Shown piece after piece: positions 34,892 to 43,941 of a stretch of 64,000 bases of DNA. The translations under genes and the position numbers were made by a program. Below the pieces are notes generated by a model. The model saw only the letters and a list, made by a program, of their open reading frames with translations. It had not been told where the DNA came from and made no database searches. The stretch is from positions 1-64,000 of the forward strand of contig JAJEEO010000008.1 in assembly GCA_022820925.1 (NCBI GenBank). Direction: 5' to 3'. How positions within the stretch are numbered: position 1 is the stretch's first letter; the number at the start of each line of letters is the position of its first letter. Source of the DNA: Acidimicrobiia bacterium. GTDB taxonomy: Bacteria; Actinomycetota; Acidimicrobiia; Acidimicrobiales; Poriferisodalaceae.

Positions 34892-35686
34892 ATGCTGCTC
34901 GAGAACAAGATCGCAATCGTGACGGGCGGGGCATCGGGCATCGGCGAGGCCAGTGCCCACCGCTTCGCCGCCGAAGGTGCGTCAGTGCTGGTGGTGGATA
35001 TCCGCCGCGAGCGAGCCGAGGGTGTGGCCGAGTCGATCATGGAGGCCGGCGGCGAGGCCCACGGTTTCGGCGCCAACGTCGCCGAGCCCGACGAAGTGGA
35101 AGCGATGGTGGCCACGGCCGTGGACCGTTGGGGCGGCCTGGACGTGCTCTACAGCAACGCGGGCACGATCCGCCCCGGCACCGCCGTCGAGCTCGAGCCT
35201 CGTGACTGGGACCTGGTCATGAACGTCAACGTCCGGTCGGTGTACCTGGGTGCCAAGTACGCGGTGCCAGCGATGGAGGCTCGCGGCGGCGGCTCGATCA
35301 TCAACACGGCCTCGATCAGCGGCTTGCACGGCGACGGCGGCTCGGTGGTGTACGCCGCCTCGAAGGCCGCTGTTATCAACCTGACTCGAGCGCTGTCCAC
35401 CGATCACGCACCCGGCGGCGTGCGCGTCAACGCCATCTGCCCCGGCACCATCCAGACCCCGCCCGTGCAGCGGATGATGCAAGACCCCGCCGCGCTCGAA
35501 CGAAACCTGGCAGCTCATGCACTGCGCCGCCTCGGCCATCCCGACGAGATCGCCAGCGTGGCCGTCTGGCTCGCCAGCGACGAGTCATCGTTCGTCACCG
35601 GCGAAGCCATCGTGGTGGACGGCGGCCTGCGAGCACAATCACCCCTCGGCCGCCTAGCCGACCCCCGCCCCACCCACCTCCGCTGA
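34892..35686 (+). CDS. Short-chain dehydrogenase/reductase
   Basis: This 264-residue SDR has the cofactor motif TGGASGIGEA, acidic VDIRRE after beta-2 (suggesting NAD preference), YSNAG, Ser in NTASISG and catalytic YAASKAA, and the ending SSFVTGEAIVVDGG. Substrate is unknown. The ATG at 34892 follows GAGGGAGG. It is divergent from the hydrolase gene and might act on the alcohol that hydrolase releases, which is speculation. Confidence 0.9.
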   Translation: MLLENKIAIVTGGASGIGEASAHRFAAEGASVLVVDIRRERAEGVAESIMEAGGEAHGFGANVAEPDEVEAMVATAVDRWGGLDVLYSNAGTIRPGTAVELEPRDWDLVMNVNVRSVYLGAKYAVPAMEARGGGSIINTASISGLHGDGGSVVYAASKAAVINLTRALSTDHAPGGVRVNAICPGTIQTPPVQRMMQDPAALERNLAAHALRRLGHPDEIASVAVWLASDESSFVTGEAIVVDGGLRAQSPLGRLADPRPTHLR

Positions 35687-35702
35687 CCTGGGGGCGCTGG
35701 GG

Positions 35703-36173
35703 TCAGTCCAGATTGTCGGCGTCGGCGATGAGGAACATCATCGAGGCTTCGCAGGCGGTGTGGCCTTCGACGCTGGCGGTGCCCGAGGCTCTGCCGGCTC
35801 GGGCCGACAGGCGGTCGATGGTGGCTTCGAGGCGCAGCGTGTCGCCTGGGGTGACCTGGCGGCGGAAGCGGGCCTTGTCGATGCCTCCGAAGAGCGCCAG
35901 CTTGCCTTCGAGCGATGATGCCGAAGCCGCAGCGAGGCCGGCGGTCTGGGCGAGGGCCTCGACCATCAACACGCCGGGCAGGGTCGGGCGGCCTGGGAAG
36001 TGACCGGCGAAGAAGGCTTCGTCGCCGGTCAGGTGCCAGTGCGCCACACAGCGCACGCCTGGCTCGAGCTCAACGATCTCATCCACCAACAGGAACGGTG
36101 CCCGGTGCGGCAGCAGATCGGCGGGTCGGGGGAAACCTGGCCCGCTCGCTGAGTCGTTCACTGCGTCACTCAC
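35703..36173 (-). CDS. fabZ: 3-hydroxyacyl-ACP dehydratase-like protein, FabZ type
   Basis: The 156-residue hotdog protein has the family signature HRAPFLLVDEIVELEPG, catalytic His in GHFPGRPTLPGVLMVEALAQTAG with its Glu, and DKARFRRQVTPGD. FabZ dehydrates 3-hydroxyacyl-ACP in fatty acid elongation, the step missing from the fab cluster at 12-16 kb. It lies 10 bases after the cytochrome c gene at the end of the trp unit, an odd place for it. The GTG at 36173 is chosen on spacing; a GTG at 36161 is also possible. Confidence 0.87.
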   Translation of the reverse strand: MSDAVNDSASGPGFPRPADLLPHRAPFLLVDEIVELEPGVRCVAHWHLTGDEAFFAGHFPGRPTLPGVLMVEALAQTAGLAAASASSLEGKLALFGGIDKARFRRQVTPGDTLRLEATIDRLSARAGRASGTASVEGHTACEASMMFLIADADNLD

Positions 36174-36183
36174 TGCGGCGAAG

Positions 36184-36597
36184 CTACCGCTCGTCGCCGA
36201 AGGTGCTCCGCTGGTAGGCCACCACGGCCGCAATCTCGGCATCGGTGAGGATGCCTCCGAACGGGGGCATCGAGCCGCGGCCGGTCCACACCACCGCCAG
36301 GTGGTTGCGAACGGTCAGGCGCTCGTCGACGCCGCCGAGCGCTGCGCCCACGCCGCCGCTTCCGTCGCTGCCGTGGCACACCGAGCAGCTGTCGCTGAAG
36401 ACTTCGCTTCCGAGCGTCACATCAGCGCTCTCGAACGCCAGCTCAAGCCGCTCCAAGTCGGCTTCCGTGGCATCGCTGCCGCCACAACCCGCCAGTGCGA
36501 GAGCGACGACGAGCGCCATCGCGACCAACAACGGCATCACCCGCACCCGGGCGAGCCGCCGAATGCGAGCACCGCCGAGTGCGGCGTGGCCGGTCAT
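36184..36597 (-). CDS. Class I c-type cytochrome, predicted lipoprotein
   Basis: This 137-residue protein has a basic N-terminus, a hydrophobic segment and the lipobox ALAGC, then one heme site CSVCH and a likely distal Met in GSMPPFGG. It should be anchored on the outer face of the membrane as an electron carrier. An internal ATG at 36537 would give a shorter signal peptide. Its start overlaps the stop of the upstream Cys-rich gene (ATGA). The partner oxidase or reductase is not in the window. Confidence 0.87.
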   Translation of the reverse strand: MTGHAALGGARIRRLARVRVMPLLVAMALVVALALAGCGGSDATEADLERLELAFESADVTLGSEVFSDSCSVCHGSDGSGGVGAALGGVDERLTVRNHLAVVWTGRGSMPPFGGILTDAEIAAVVAYQRSTFGDER

Positions 36598-36992
36598 CGG
36601 GTCTCCCGCGGTGTGCCGACGCCGGTGTAGCGGCTCGGGGGCTCGTTCCAGCGGCGCGACATCCAGTCGGCGTCGCGGTAGTGGGCATGGAAGTGATCGG
36701 GGATCTGGCGCATCACCTGGTCCACCCTCCCACCTTCAAGCCCGAATCTGAGTTCACCCGCTTCGACCAGCCGAGCCAGCATCGCTTCCAACTCATCGGG
36801 AGGGGGTTCGGTGCCGTGCCGCTTCCACACCACCATCGGAGTGGCGCACACCTCGCAGTCGGCCACCCAGCACAGATCATCCTCGTAGTACCAGTGGGTG
36901 AAGCGGGCGGCCTCGCACAGCTCGCAGTCGTCGACGTACGCCGCGGCACCTGTTCGCGACGATTCGGCGGGTTCCGGATCGGCGGTGCTCAC
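36594..36992 (-). CDS. Uncharacterised Cys-rich protein with HIT-like N-terminus
   Basis: I do not recognise this 132-residue protein with certainty. It has CELCEA near residue 23 and CEVC near 46, enclosing THWYYEDDLCWVADC. The pattern resembles the zinc-binding start of HIT-family hydrolases, but the HxHxH catalytic motif is missing. A C-terminal IPDHFHAHYRDADW is the only His-rich part. The pairs of Cys suggest one bound metal. It starts 3 bases after trpA and its stop overlaps the cytochrome start, so it is part of the trp transcript. Confidence 0.65.
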   Translation of the reverse strand: MSTADPEPAESSRTGAAAYVDDCELCEAARFTHWYYEDDLCWVADCEVCATPMVVWKRHGTEPPPDELEAMLARLVEAGELRFGLEGGRVDQVMRQIPDHFHAHYRDADWMSRRWNEPPSRYTGVGTPRETR

Positions 36993-36995
36993 CGG

Positions 36996-37802
36996 TCAGC
37001 CGTGGTCCAGCGCCGTCCGGTAGGAAGCCACGAGCTCGCCCACAGCCTCGGGGCCGTCGGACATCAGGGTGCGGACGACTGCGGAGCCGATGATGACGCC
37101 GTCGGACACTTCGCATGCCTCGACGGCTTGGGACGGCGAACCGATGCCGACGCCGGTGAGCACGGGCCGGTCGGTGACGGCCAGACAGCGGGCAGCAATC
37201 TCGGTGGCTGTGCGGGCGAGCGCTGACCGTTCGCCGGTCACTCCGAGCAAGCCGACCGCATAGACGAAACCGCGTGACGCCCCGCACAGATCAGCGAGCC
37301 GGTGCTCGGGCGTGGTGGGTGCCGCCAGCAGGATCGCTTCGAGGCCCGTCTCAGCCGCAGCCTCCAACCACGGCCCCGCCTCGACATACGGCAGATCGGG
37401 CAGGATCGCCGCGCAGACACCCGCATCGAGCAGGGCCGAAGCGAAGCGTTCATGGCCCTGGTGGTGGCAGAGGTTGTAGTAGGTCATCACCGCGTGCGGG
37501 ACGCCGGTGTCGAGCTCCCGCGCTTCCTCCAGCACCGATGCCGGGGTTGCGCCGTCGGCCAGGGCCGCAGTGGAGGCTTGCTGGATGACCGGTCCGTCCA
37601 TCACCGGGTCGGAGAAGGGAACGCCGATCTCGATGGCGTCAGCGCCAGCCGCCGCTGCCGCCTCCACCGCGCGTTGCCAGCCCTGGTAGCCGCCTGTGAC
37701 GTAAGGCACCAGCAGCTTCGCGCCGCTCTCACGCCGAGCCCGCAGGTGCGTCTCGAGCGCGCCGAACGAATCACGCTGCGTACTGGCTTCGGCGGCGCTC
37801 AC
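36996..37802 (-). CDS. trpA: Tryptophan synthase alpha chain
   Basis: This 268-residue TIM barrel cleaves indole-3-glycerol phosphate and passes indole to TrpB. Key parts are LLVPYVTGGY (Tyr/Thr core), EIGVPFSDPVMDGPVIQ with the catalytic Asp, LPDLPYVEA and the phosphate-binding GVGIGSPSQA. The start is GTG 37802, 70 bases after trpB on the same strand. The usual catalytic Glu (near 49-50) sits in AIEIGVPFSDP. Confidence 0.93.
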   Translation of the reverse strand: MSAAEASTQRDSFGALETHLRARRESGAKLLVPYVTGGYQGWQRAVEAAAAAGADAIEIGVPFSDPVMDGPVIQQASTAALADGATPASVLEEARELDTGVPHAVMTYYNLCHHQGHERFASALLDAGVCAAILPDLPYVEAGPWLEAAAETGLEAILLAAPTTPEHRLADLCGASRGFVYAVGLLGVTGERSALARTATEIAARCLAVTDRPVLTGVGIGSPSQAVEACEVSDGVIIGSAVVRTLMSDGPEAVGELVASYRTALDHG

Positions 37803-37872
37803 GAGGCGGCGTCCATGCTCACAGCCCTCGCCGATCGAGCGACAGTGCTCGCTGTGGTACGCCGGCGACCGG

Positions 37873-39117
37873 TCACGAGACGATCCCGTGCATCCCGAGC
37901 ACGTCCATCATCTGGTCGACGTCCTTGTCGCCTCGGCCCGAGAGATTCATCAGCACCGTCTGGCCTTGCATGTCCGGCGCCGCCCGGACGATCCATGCCA
38001 ATGCATGAGCGCATTCCAGCGCCGGGATGATGCCTTCAGCCCGGCTCATGAGCGTGAACGCCTCGACCACCTCGGCATCGGTCACGCTCGGGTACTCGGC
38101 ACGGCCGATGGCGGCCAGGTAGGCGTGCTCGGGCCCGACACCGGGATAGTCGAGCCCGGCCGAGATCGACTCGGCCTCCATCACTTGGCCCACCTCGTCC
38201 TGCATGAGATAGCTGGTCATGCCGTGCACCACGCCGGGCACGCCGCGCCCGACCGCGGCACCGCCGGCGGGCTCGACTCCCACCAGCCGGGCGTCGCCGT
38301 CGGCAAAACCCGAGAATATCCCGGCCGCATTGCTGCCCCCGCCGACGCACGCCACCACCACGTCAGGGTCGCCGCCGGTCAGGTCCTTGCACTGCGCTGC
38401 AGCTTCGTCTCCGAGGACGTGGTGGAAGGTGCGGACCATCCACGGGTACGGATGGGGGCCCATCACCGAGCCGAGGCAGTAGTGCGTGTTCTCGACGGTC
38501 GCCACCCAGTCGCGCAGCGCTTCGTTGACGGCGTCCTTGAGGGTGCGGCTGCCGGATTGCACCGACTCCACCTCGGACCCCAGCAGGCGCATGCGGAACA
38601 CGTTGAGCGCTTGACGATCCACGTCGACAGCGCCCATGTACACCTTGCACTCCATGCCCAGCAGCGCCGCCGCGGTCGCGGTGGCGACGCCATGCTGGCC
38701 GGCACCGGTCTCGGCCACCAGACGTGTCTTGCCCATGCGTTGGGCCAGCAGCGCCTGCCCGATGACGTTGTTGATCTTGTGCGAGCCGGTGTGGTTGAGG
38801 TCTTCGCGCTTGACCAGCAGGCGCACGCCGAGCTGGCTCGACAGGTTCCGGCATTCCGTCAAGGGCGACGGCCGTCCCCCGTAGTCGCGCAGCGTGGTCT
38901 CGAATTCGGCCACGAACGCCGGGTCGGCCCAGGCCTCCCGGAAGGCCGCCTCGAGCTCCTCGCACGCTGCGACCAGCGTCTCGGGAACGAATCGGCCGCC
39001 GAACTCGCCGAAGCGGCCATCTGTCGTGGGCTCGCCCATGACAGACCTCGAACTCGGCGTGGGCTCGCCCATGACCGACCTTGAACCCGGCGTGTGCCCG
39101 TCTGTCTCTGCTGCCAT
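37873..39117 (-). CDS. trpB: Tryptophan synthase beta chain
   Basis: TrpB condenses indole with serine using pyridoxal phosphate. The 414-residue product has the PLP lysine K114 in [11 protein letters not shown], the phosphate-binding [10 protein letters not shown] and GRGDKD near the end. It begins with an extra 30 residues made of an 11-residue unit repeated ([22 protein letters not shown]) before the normal family start [15 protein letters not shown]. Each unit contains a Met, so ATGs at 39072 and 39039 are alternative starts. The ATG at 39117 is 11 bases after trpF. Confidence 0.94.
   Translation of the reverse strand: MAAETDGHTPGSRSVMGEPTPSSRSVMGEPTTDGRFGEFGGRFVPETLVAACEELEAAFREAWADPAFVAEFETTLRDYGGRPSPLTECRNLSSQLGVRLLVKREDLNHTGSHKINNVIGQALLAQRMGKTRLVAETGAGQHGVATATAAALLGMECKVYMGAVDVDRQALNVFRMRLLGSEVESVQSGSRTLKDAVNEALRDWVATVENTHYCLGSVMGPHPYPWMVRTFHHVLGDEAAAQCKDLTGGDPDVVVACVGGGSNAAGIFSGFADGDARLVGVEPAGGAAVGRGVPGVVHGMTSYLMQDEVGQVMEAESISAGLDYPGVGPEHAYLAAIGRAEYPSVTDAEVVEAFTLMSRAEGIIPALECAHALAWIVRAAPDMQGQTVLMNLSGRGDKDVDQMMDVLGMHGIVS
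39026..39091. repeat. 33-bp in-frame tandem repeat in the trpB 5' end
   Basis: Two units of 33 bases, each beginning GTGGGCTCGCCCATGAC, lie at 39026-39058 and 39059-39091 with four or so mismatches. On the coding strand each gives 11 residues ending VMGEP with an in-frame ATG. Confidence 0.9.
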
Positions 39118-39128
39118 GCCAACCCTGC

Positions 39129-39803
39129 TCAGTCGTCGCGCCAGTCGTAGGGCGCATCCGCGTCGGGCAATTCGGCCTCATCGGGCGCTGCGAGCAGCGC
39201 ACCCGCCTCCTTGGCCGCCGTGACGAACTCGCGCATCGCCAGCACGTCCTTGCGACCCGGCTCCGACTCGACGCCCGATGCCACATCGACACCCCACGGC
39301 CGCACTGCCTCGATGGCCTGTGCCACATTCGAGGCGCGCAGCCCACCCGCGAGCAGCAGCCTCATGCCGCGGTCGCGGCCTTCGAGCTGCTGCCAGTCGA
39401 AGACGTTGCCGCTGCCAGGCTCGGGACCGTCCAGCATCAACACCGAGGCGCCGTAGTCGCGCACACGCTCCACGTTGGGGTCGCCCGCGACGAACGCCTT
39501 GATCAGTCCGGGCACTCGCTCGGCGATCCAGCGGCTGTCTGCCGTCGTCTCGTTGCCGTGCAACTGGGCCAGGCGCAGACCGGCACCGTCCATGATCTGC
39601 ACCACCCGTTCGGGCAGCTCGTTGCGGAAGACACCGACCGTGACGATGCCACCCGGCAGGCGGCGAACGATGTCCCGCGCCAGCCGCGGGGAGATCTGCC
39701 GCGGCGATCCGGGCACGAAGTTGAAGCCGACCGCGTCGGCGCCCATGCCGACGGCGACGAGCGCATCCTCTTCGTTCGTGACGCCACAGATCTTTACGAA
39801 CAT
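39129..39803 (-). CDS. trpF: Phosphoribosylanthranilate isomerase
   Basis: This 224-residue TIM barrel performs the Amadori rearrangement of phosphoribosylanthranilate. It begins with the diagnostic [13 protein letters not shown] (catalytic Cys) and has [13 protein letters not shown], the catalytic Asp in [10 protein letters not shown] and [17 protein letters not shown]. It lies upstream of trpB by 11 bases. The last 20 residues are an acidic extension. A separate hisA in the window means that this lineage does not need a bifunctional PriA. Confidence 0.94.
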   Translation of the reverse strand: MFVKICGVTNEEDALVAVGMGADAVGFNFVPGSPRQISPRLARDIVRRLPGGIVTVGVFRNELPERVVQIMDGAGLRLAQLHGNETTADSRWIAERVPGLIKAFVAGDPNVERVRDYGASVLMLDGPEPGSGNVFDWQQLEGRDRGMRLLLAGGLRASNVAQAIEAVRPWGVDVASGVESEPGRKDVLAMREFVTAAKEAGALLAAPDEAELPDADAPYDWRDD

Positions 39804-39863
39804 GTCACTACCGGCATGTCAGGCGACCCCTCGCCAATCGGGCACGAGGTCGCGGCGCCAGAT

Positions 39864-40178
39864 TCAGAAATCGAGTCCCTTGGCCACGGCCGGGTCCAGG
39901 AAGATGAGCTCGGGACGGGCCGCCATGAACTCACGCGTTGCCTGGCCGAAGACCTTCATCTGCTCCGAGCCGCCGTGGGCCGCGAGCGCATCCTGGTCGC
40001 TGTACAGCTCGTAGAACCACACCACGTCGGCGTCGTTCTGGTCCTTGTGGGCGGCGTACACCTCGGTGCCCGGCTCGCCTGCGACGTTGCTCATGCCGAT
40101 GTCGGCGATCACTGCGAGCAACTCGTCACGCATGCCTTCTTTGGCGGTCAGCTTGGCCAGCAGTGCTGTCTTTGCCAT
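39864..40178 (-). CDS. Antibiotic biosynthesis monooxygenase (ABM)-domain protein
   Basis: This 104-residue ferredoxin-like-fold protein has the ABM pattern LLAKLTAKEGMRDELLAVI, then EPGTEVYAAHKDQNDADVVWFYELY and an AHGGSEQMK helix. Family members include small cofactor-free monooxygenases and many proteins without known reaction (YgiN type). It lies between ygfZ and trpF on the same strand; no link to tryptophan synthesis is known. Confidence 0.85.
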   Translation of the reverse strand: MAKTALLAKLTAKEGMRDELLAVIADIGMSNVAGEPGTEVYAAHKDQNDADVVWFYELYSDQDALAAHGGSEQMKVFGQATREFMAARPELIFLDPAVAKGLDF

Positions 40179-40278
40179 GTCGTTGCTCCCTGCGATCTGT
40201 TGGACTCGACAACAGCCTGCGAGCGTACCGGTGAGGGCCGGGGAGCGGGCTCACTCGCCTCGGCCGGTCGCACTTGCC

Positions 40279-41163
40279 TCAGAAGACACCCGCGAGCTGG
40301 ACCTGATCGCCGGAGACGGTGTAGGCCGCCTCACCGGCGTCGTTGCGGGAGCGTGCAAAACCCACGGTCGAGTCGTTCAGCATCGCTGCGCTCAGCACCG
40401 TGGCCACCGCTGCGCCGCTGCCGTCTCGCAACTCGTCGCCCGCAGCGAGCGGAACCGAGGAGCGGAGCCGGCACACAGTCCGGCGCCCGCCAGTGCGCGA
40501 GTCGATTCGCTCCACCAGCTCCTGGCCCCGGTAGCAGCCCTTGGTGAACGAGGCGGCTCGCTCGACGAGACCGGTCTCGTTGGGGATGTCGCCCGGCTGG
40601 ACCTCGGTGCCCATGGCCGGCAGGCCGTAGGCCATGCGCAGCGCCTCGAACTCGTCGGCGGCAACGACCTCGCCGCCGTCGCCGAATTGGTGCACGACTC
40701 CGCCGGGGCTCGCGAGCAGATCATGGCCGCCGGCCAGCGGCCAGTGCGGCGGCCGCACCACGTGCTGCGGGGCGTCGTCCGGCCCGGTGCTCGAAGCGCG
40801 GACGGCCGGCTCCCCTGCCGCCCGGGGTCCGCGCACAGCATGCGCCTGCCATTGTCCCAGCGAGAAATCCGCACGGGTGCGCAGCTTGAACCGCTCCAGC
40901 GACGCCGCCATGGCTTCGCCGATGCCCGCTTCGGTGTCGGCGACGTAGGTGTCGGGGCCTGTGCGGCTGATGACGAAGAACGCCTCGATGCGCCCGCGCG
41001 GCTCCAGCAGGAACGACAGCGAGCTGTCGCCGATCGCCATCGAGGTGACATCGGCGGAGATCTGACCGTGGAGGTACACGGCGGCCTCGGGACCGCACAC
41101 CACGAGAACATCGCGAGGGACGACCACGGTGACCAGACGATCGAGCGACGGCGCGATGCTCAT
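40279..41163 (-). CDS. ygfZ: YgfZ/GcvT-like folate-binding protein for iron-sulfur enzymes
   Basis: This 294-residue protein has the conserved Cys motif KGCYRGQELVERI of YgfZ (COG0354), plus GRIEAFFVI near the N-terminus. YgfZ uses tetrahydrofolate and helps maintain certain Fe-S enzymes such as the methylthiotransferase MiaB in E. coli. The ATG at 41163 overlaps the trpEG stop (ATGA) and has GGAGGA upstream inside trpEG, so the two are translationally coupled. Confidence 0.88.
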   Translation of the reverse strand: MSIAPSLDRLVTVVVPRDVLVVCGPEAAVYLHGQISADVTSMAIGDSSLSFLLEPRGRIEAFFVISRTGPDTYVADTEAGIGEAMAASLERFKLRTRADFSLGQWQAHAVRGPRAAGEPAVRASSTGPDDAPQHVVRPPHWPLAGGHDLLASPGGVVHQFGDGGEVVAADEFEALRMAYGLPAMGTEVQPGDIPNETGLVERAASFTKGCYRGQELVERIDSRTGGRRTVCRLRSSVPLAAGDELRDGSGAAVATVLSAAMLNDSTVGFARSRNDAGEAAYTVSGDQVQLAGVF

Positions 41164-43424
41164 CCGCTCCTCCATTCGGGCACCAGCCGATCCACGGCGT
41201 TGCGAATCAGCGCCAGCCCGACGCCGTCGTCGAGCGACATGATCGATTCGGGGTGGAACTGCACGGCCGCGACCGGCAGCTCCCGGTGCTCCACGGCCAT
41301 CACGATGTCATCGTCGAGGCTGACAGCGGTGACTTCCAGCTCGGCGGGCACCTCGGAGCGGCGGGCGAACAGCGAGTGGTAGCGACCTGCGCGGAACTCC
41401 TTGGGCAGACCGTCGAGCAGCTGACCGCCGACGATCCGGATGGCCGATGGCTTGCCGTGCATCGGCGTTGCGAGCTGGCCCAGCTCGCCGCCGAAGTACT
41501 CCACGATGCCTTGCAGCCCCAAGCACACCCCGAACAGCGGCAGCCCGGCATCGAGCGTGGCGCGCACTACCGGGCCGATGCTGAAGTCGTCGGGCCGTCC
41601 GGGGCCTGGCGACAGCACGATGAGATCGAACTCGTCGGCGCTGATCTCGCCGGTGGGAAATCCGGCCCGGCGGGTCACCACCGTGGCGCCGGTCTGGCGC
41701 AAGTAGTTCGCCAGCGTGTGCACGAACGAGTCGAGGTGATCCACCAGCAGCACCCGTCGCTGGCTGGGCGCTGAGGCAATCGCCCCCGCCGAGGGCGCCG
41801 AGCGGGGCCGCCGGATGGCGTCGAGGAACGCCGACGCCTTGAGCTCGGTCTCCGACTCCTCCTCGTCTGGGTCGGAATCCCACAGCAGCGTGGCACCCAC
41901 ACGCACCTCCGCGTGGCCGTCGGCGACGCGGATCGTGCGCAGCGTGAGCCCGGTGTTCAGGCTGCCGTCGAAACCCACTTTGCCCACGGCGCCGCCGTAC
42001 CACGCCCGGGCGGTTCGCTCGTGCTGCTCGAGGAACATCATCGCCGCCGTCTTGGGCGCACCGGTCACCGTCACCGCCCAGGTGTGCGACAGGAATGCGT
42101 CCAGCGCATCGAATCCATGCCGAAGGCGTCCTTCGACGTGGTCGACGGTGTGGATGAGCCGCGAGTACATCTCGATCTGGCGACGGCCGATCACCTTGAC
42201 GGACCCCGGGATGCAGATGCGGCTCTTGTCGTTGCGGTCGACGTCGGTGCACATCGTCAGCTCGGACTCGTCCTTGGCCGAGTTGAGCAGCGCCAGGATC
42301 TGCGACGCGTCGTCGATCGGATCCTGGCCCCGGGCAATGGTTCCCGAGATCGGGCAGGTCTCGACCCGATCTCCCTCGACCCGGACGTACATCTCGGGCG
42401 ACGCGCCGATCAGCCACTCCCCGCTCTCCCCTGCAGCACTGTGTTCGATGCGCCCGGCTGACGCCGGGCTGCTTTCACCGCGCCCGGCTGACGCCGGGCC
42501 GAGGTTGATCAAGAACCCGTACGGTGCTGGGTTCTGCTCCTTAAGCCGCCGGAAGAGCTCGGCGGGAGACTCGATGCTGGGCTCGGAGAACATCTGGCTG
42601 GTGACCACTTCGAAGAGGTCGCCCCGGGCGAAGTACTCGCGGGCCGCTCGCACACCCGCCGCGTAGCCGCCGGGCTCGTGATCGCACCTGGCCTCGAGAT
42701 CGAAGTCGGGCTCGTAGGGCACGCGGGCGCCGCCGCCTGCCAGTCCGGCCGTGCTGCGACCGTTCACAGAGAACTCGTAGCCGAAGCGCTGGGCGATGCC
42801 GCCCTCATGGTCCACGATCAGCAGCTCGTCTGGCACATACAGCACCAGATCGCGCTGCTGGGGCGGGCGCGGCAACGTCAGCTCGATGGGCTCGAACTGG
42901 AATGCGAGGTCGTAGCCGAACGCCCCGTACAGACCCAGGTGCGGATCGTCGCACGAGAACAGGTTGACCAAGGCACGCACAACCGTGAACGTGGAGGGCT
43001 GACGGCTGCGCTCTTCCTCCTCGAAGCGCCGATCGGCTCGTTCCACCCGGCACGCCACAGCGCCGTGCCCACCTCCGGGCTCGTGGCGAAGGTCGACGAT
43101 GCCGGCTGCGGGGCCGAGTCCCGCCAGCACTTCGTGCACAGGCTCAAGCAGCACAGTGCCCCGCTCGTTCAGAGCATCCACCCAGACGTCCTGCGCCCGG
43201 CTGGTGATCGCCAGCGGCGGGTCGGCAAAGCCCATGTCCCAGCGGGTGTAGCGGCCGGGATACTCGTAGCTCGACGACAACAGCACACCCCGGGCCTGAT
43301 CGAGGCGGTCGACGAGGGCTTCGATCTCGGCGTTGCCGTCCACCTTCGAAGCTGTCAGCGAGATGGTGATCCCGCCTCCGGTCCGGAACTGCGTCTCGCC
43401 CGGAATCGTCTGCTCAGTGCTCAT
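41160..43424 (-). CDS. trpEG: Fused anthranilate synthase, TrpE-TrpG
   Basis: The 754-residue product joins the chorismate-using subunit (about 1-545) to the glutamine amidotransferase subunit (about 560-754). The N-terminus LLSSSYEYPGRYTRWDMGFADPP and the TrpE core TDVDRNDKSRICIPGSVKV match the rhizobial TrpE(G) type. The amidotransferase has Cys in FGVCLGLQGIVEY and QFHPES. An Ala/Ser/Gly-rich insertion holding two palindromic repeats interrupts TrpE near residue 315. The phenazine enzyme PhzE has the same fusion order, but the trp neighbours favour tryptophan synthesis. trpC and trpD are not in the window. Confidence 0.94.
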   Translation of the reverse strand: MSTEQTIPGETQFRTGGGITISLTASKVDGNAEIEALVDRLDQARGVLLSSSYEYPGRYTRWDMGFADPPLAITSRAQDVWVDALNERGTVLLEPVHEVLAGLGPAAGIVDLRHEPGGGHGAVACRVERADRRFEEEERSRQPSTFTVVRALVNLFSCDDPHLGLYGAFGYDLAFQFEPIELTLPRPPQQRDLVLYVPDELLIVDHEGGIAQRFGYEFSVNGRSTAGLAGGGARVPYEPDFDLEARCDHEPGGYAAGVRAAREYFARGDLFEVVTSQMFSEPSIESPAELFRRLKEQNPAPYGFLINLGPASAGRGESSPASAGRIEHSAAGESGEWLIGASPEMYVRVEGDRVETCPISGTIARGQDPIDDASQILALLNSAKDESELTMCTDVDRNDKSRICIPGSVKVIGRRQIEMYSRLIHTVDHVEGRLRHGFDALDAFLSHTWAVTVTGAPKTAAMMFLEQHERTARAWYGGAVGKVGFDGSLNTGLTLRTIRVADGHAEVRVGATLLWDSDPDEEESETELKASAFLDAIRRPRSAPSAGAIASAPSQRRVLLVDHLDSFVHTLANYLRQTGATVVTRRAGFPTGEISADEFDLIVLSPGPGRPDDFSIGPVVRATLDAGLPLFGVCLGLQGIVEYFGGELGQLATPMHGKPSAIRIVGGQLLDGLPKEFRAGRYHSLFARRSEVPAELEVTAVSLDDDIVMAVEHRELPVAAVQFHPESIMSLDDGVGLALIRNAVDRLVPEWRSG
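42452..42499. repeat. Two palindromic repeats inside trpE
   Basis: GCCCGGCTGACGCCGGGC (7-bp arms, TGAC loop) occurs at 42452-42469 and again, identical, at 42482-42499, with a 30-base period. It is translated as PASAGR twice within a loop of TrpE. Confidence 0.9.
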
Positions 43425-43472
43425 TGCTGCTCATCGGTCCAGGTCACCGGGCAGGCCCGGAGGCTGAGCCGA

Positions 43473-43916
43473 TCACAGGTACAGACCGGTGCTGCCGGGC
43501 TCGATGCGGGGTGCGGCGATGGCGTGAACGTCGCGCTCACGCAGGATCAGAAAATCGTCGCCGTGCACCTCGACCTCGTGGCGATCCTCGGGGCTGAACA
43601 GCACACGGTCGCCCTCCTGGGCGGTGCGGACGTTGGGTCCTGCGCCCACCACTTCGCCCCATACGAGGCGCTTGTTCTGCTGGGCCGTCGCAGGGATGAG
43701 GATGCCGCCGCTGGTGCGCCGCTCGGACCCGTCGTTGGGAAGCCGCACGAGCAGGCGGTCGTGCAGCATCTTGATCGGCCGCCGCTCGTCGTCATCGTGA
43801 TCGGTCGCCACGGGCGCGGGGGGCTTGCGGGCACCCGTCTTGGAGCCCGTCGGAGAACGAGTCGACTTCGTCGCCGATCCGGTGCCCTGCCCGTTGTCTG
43901 ACTCAGGAGCGCTCAC
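43473..43916 (-). CDS. GroES/Cpn10-like protein with N-terminal extension
   Basis: Residues 47-135 of this 147-residue protein form a Cpn10 fold: IKMLHDRLLVRLP, SGGILIPATAQQNKRLVWGEVVGAGPN and DRVLFSPEDRHEVEVHG. The mobile loop equivalent is ERRTSGGILIP. No groEL is adjacent, and a 46-residue basic/Ser/Thr/Pro-rich extension precedes the fold, so it may be a specialised co-chaperonin rather than the main GroES. Start is taken at GTG 43916, 26 bases from the divergent hydrolase gene. It precedes trpEG by 48 bases. Confidence 0.8.
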   Translation of the reverse strand: MSAPESDNGQGTGSATKSTRSPTGSKTGARKPPAPVATDHDDDERRPIKMLHDRLLVRLPNDGSERRTSGGILIPATAQQNKRLVWGEVVGAGPNVRTAQEGDRVLFSPEDRHEVEVHGDDFLILRERDVHAIAAPRIEPGSTGLYL

Positions 43917-43941
43917 CGCCCGCACGGTACCGTTCACCGGC

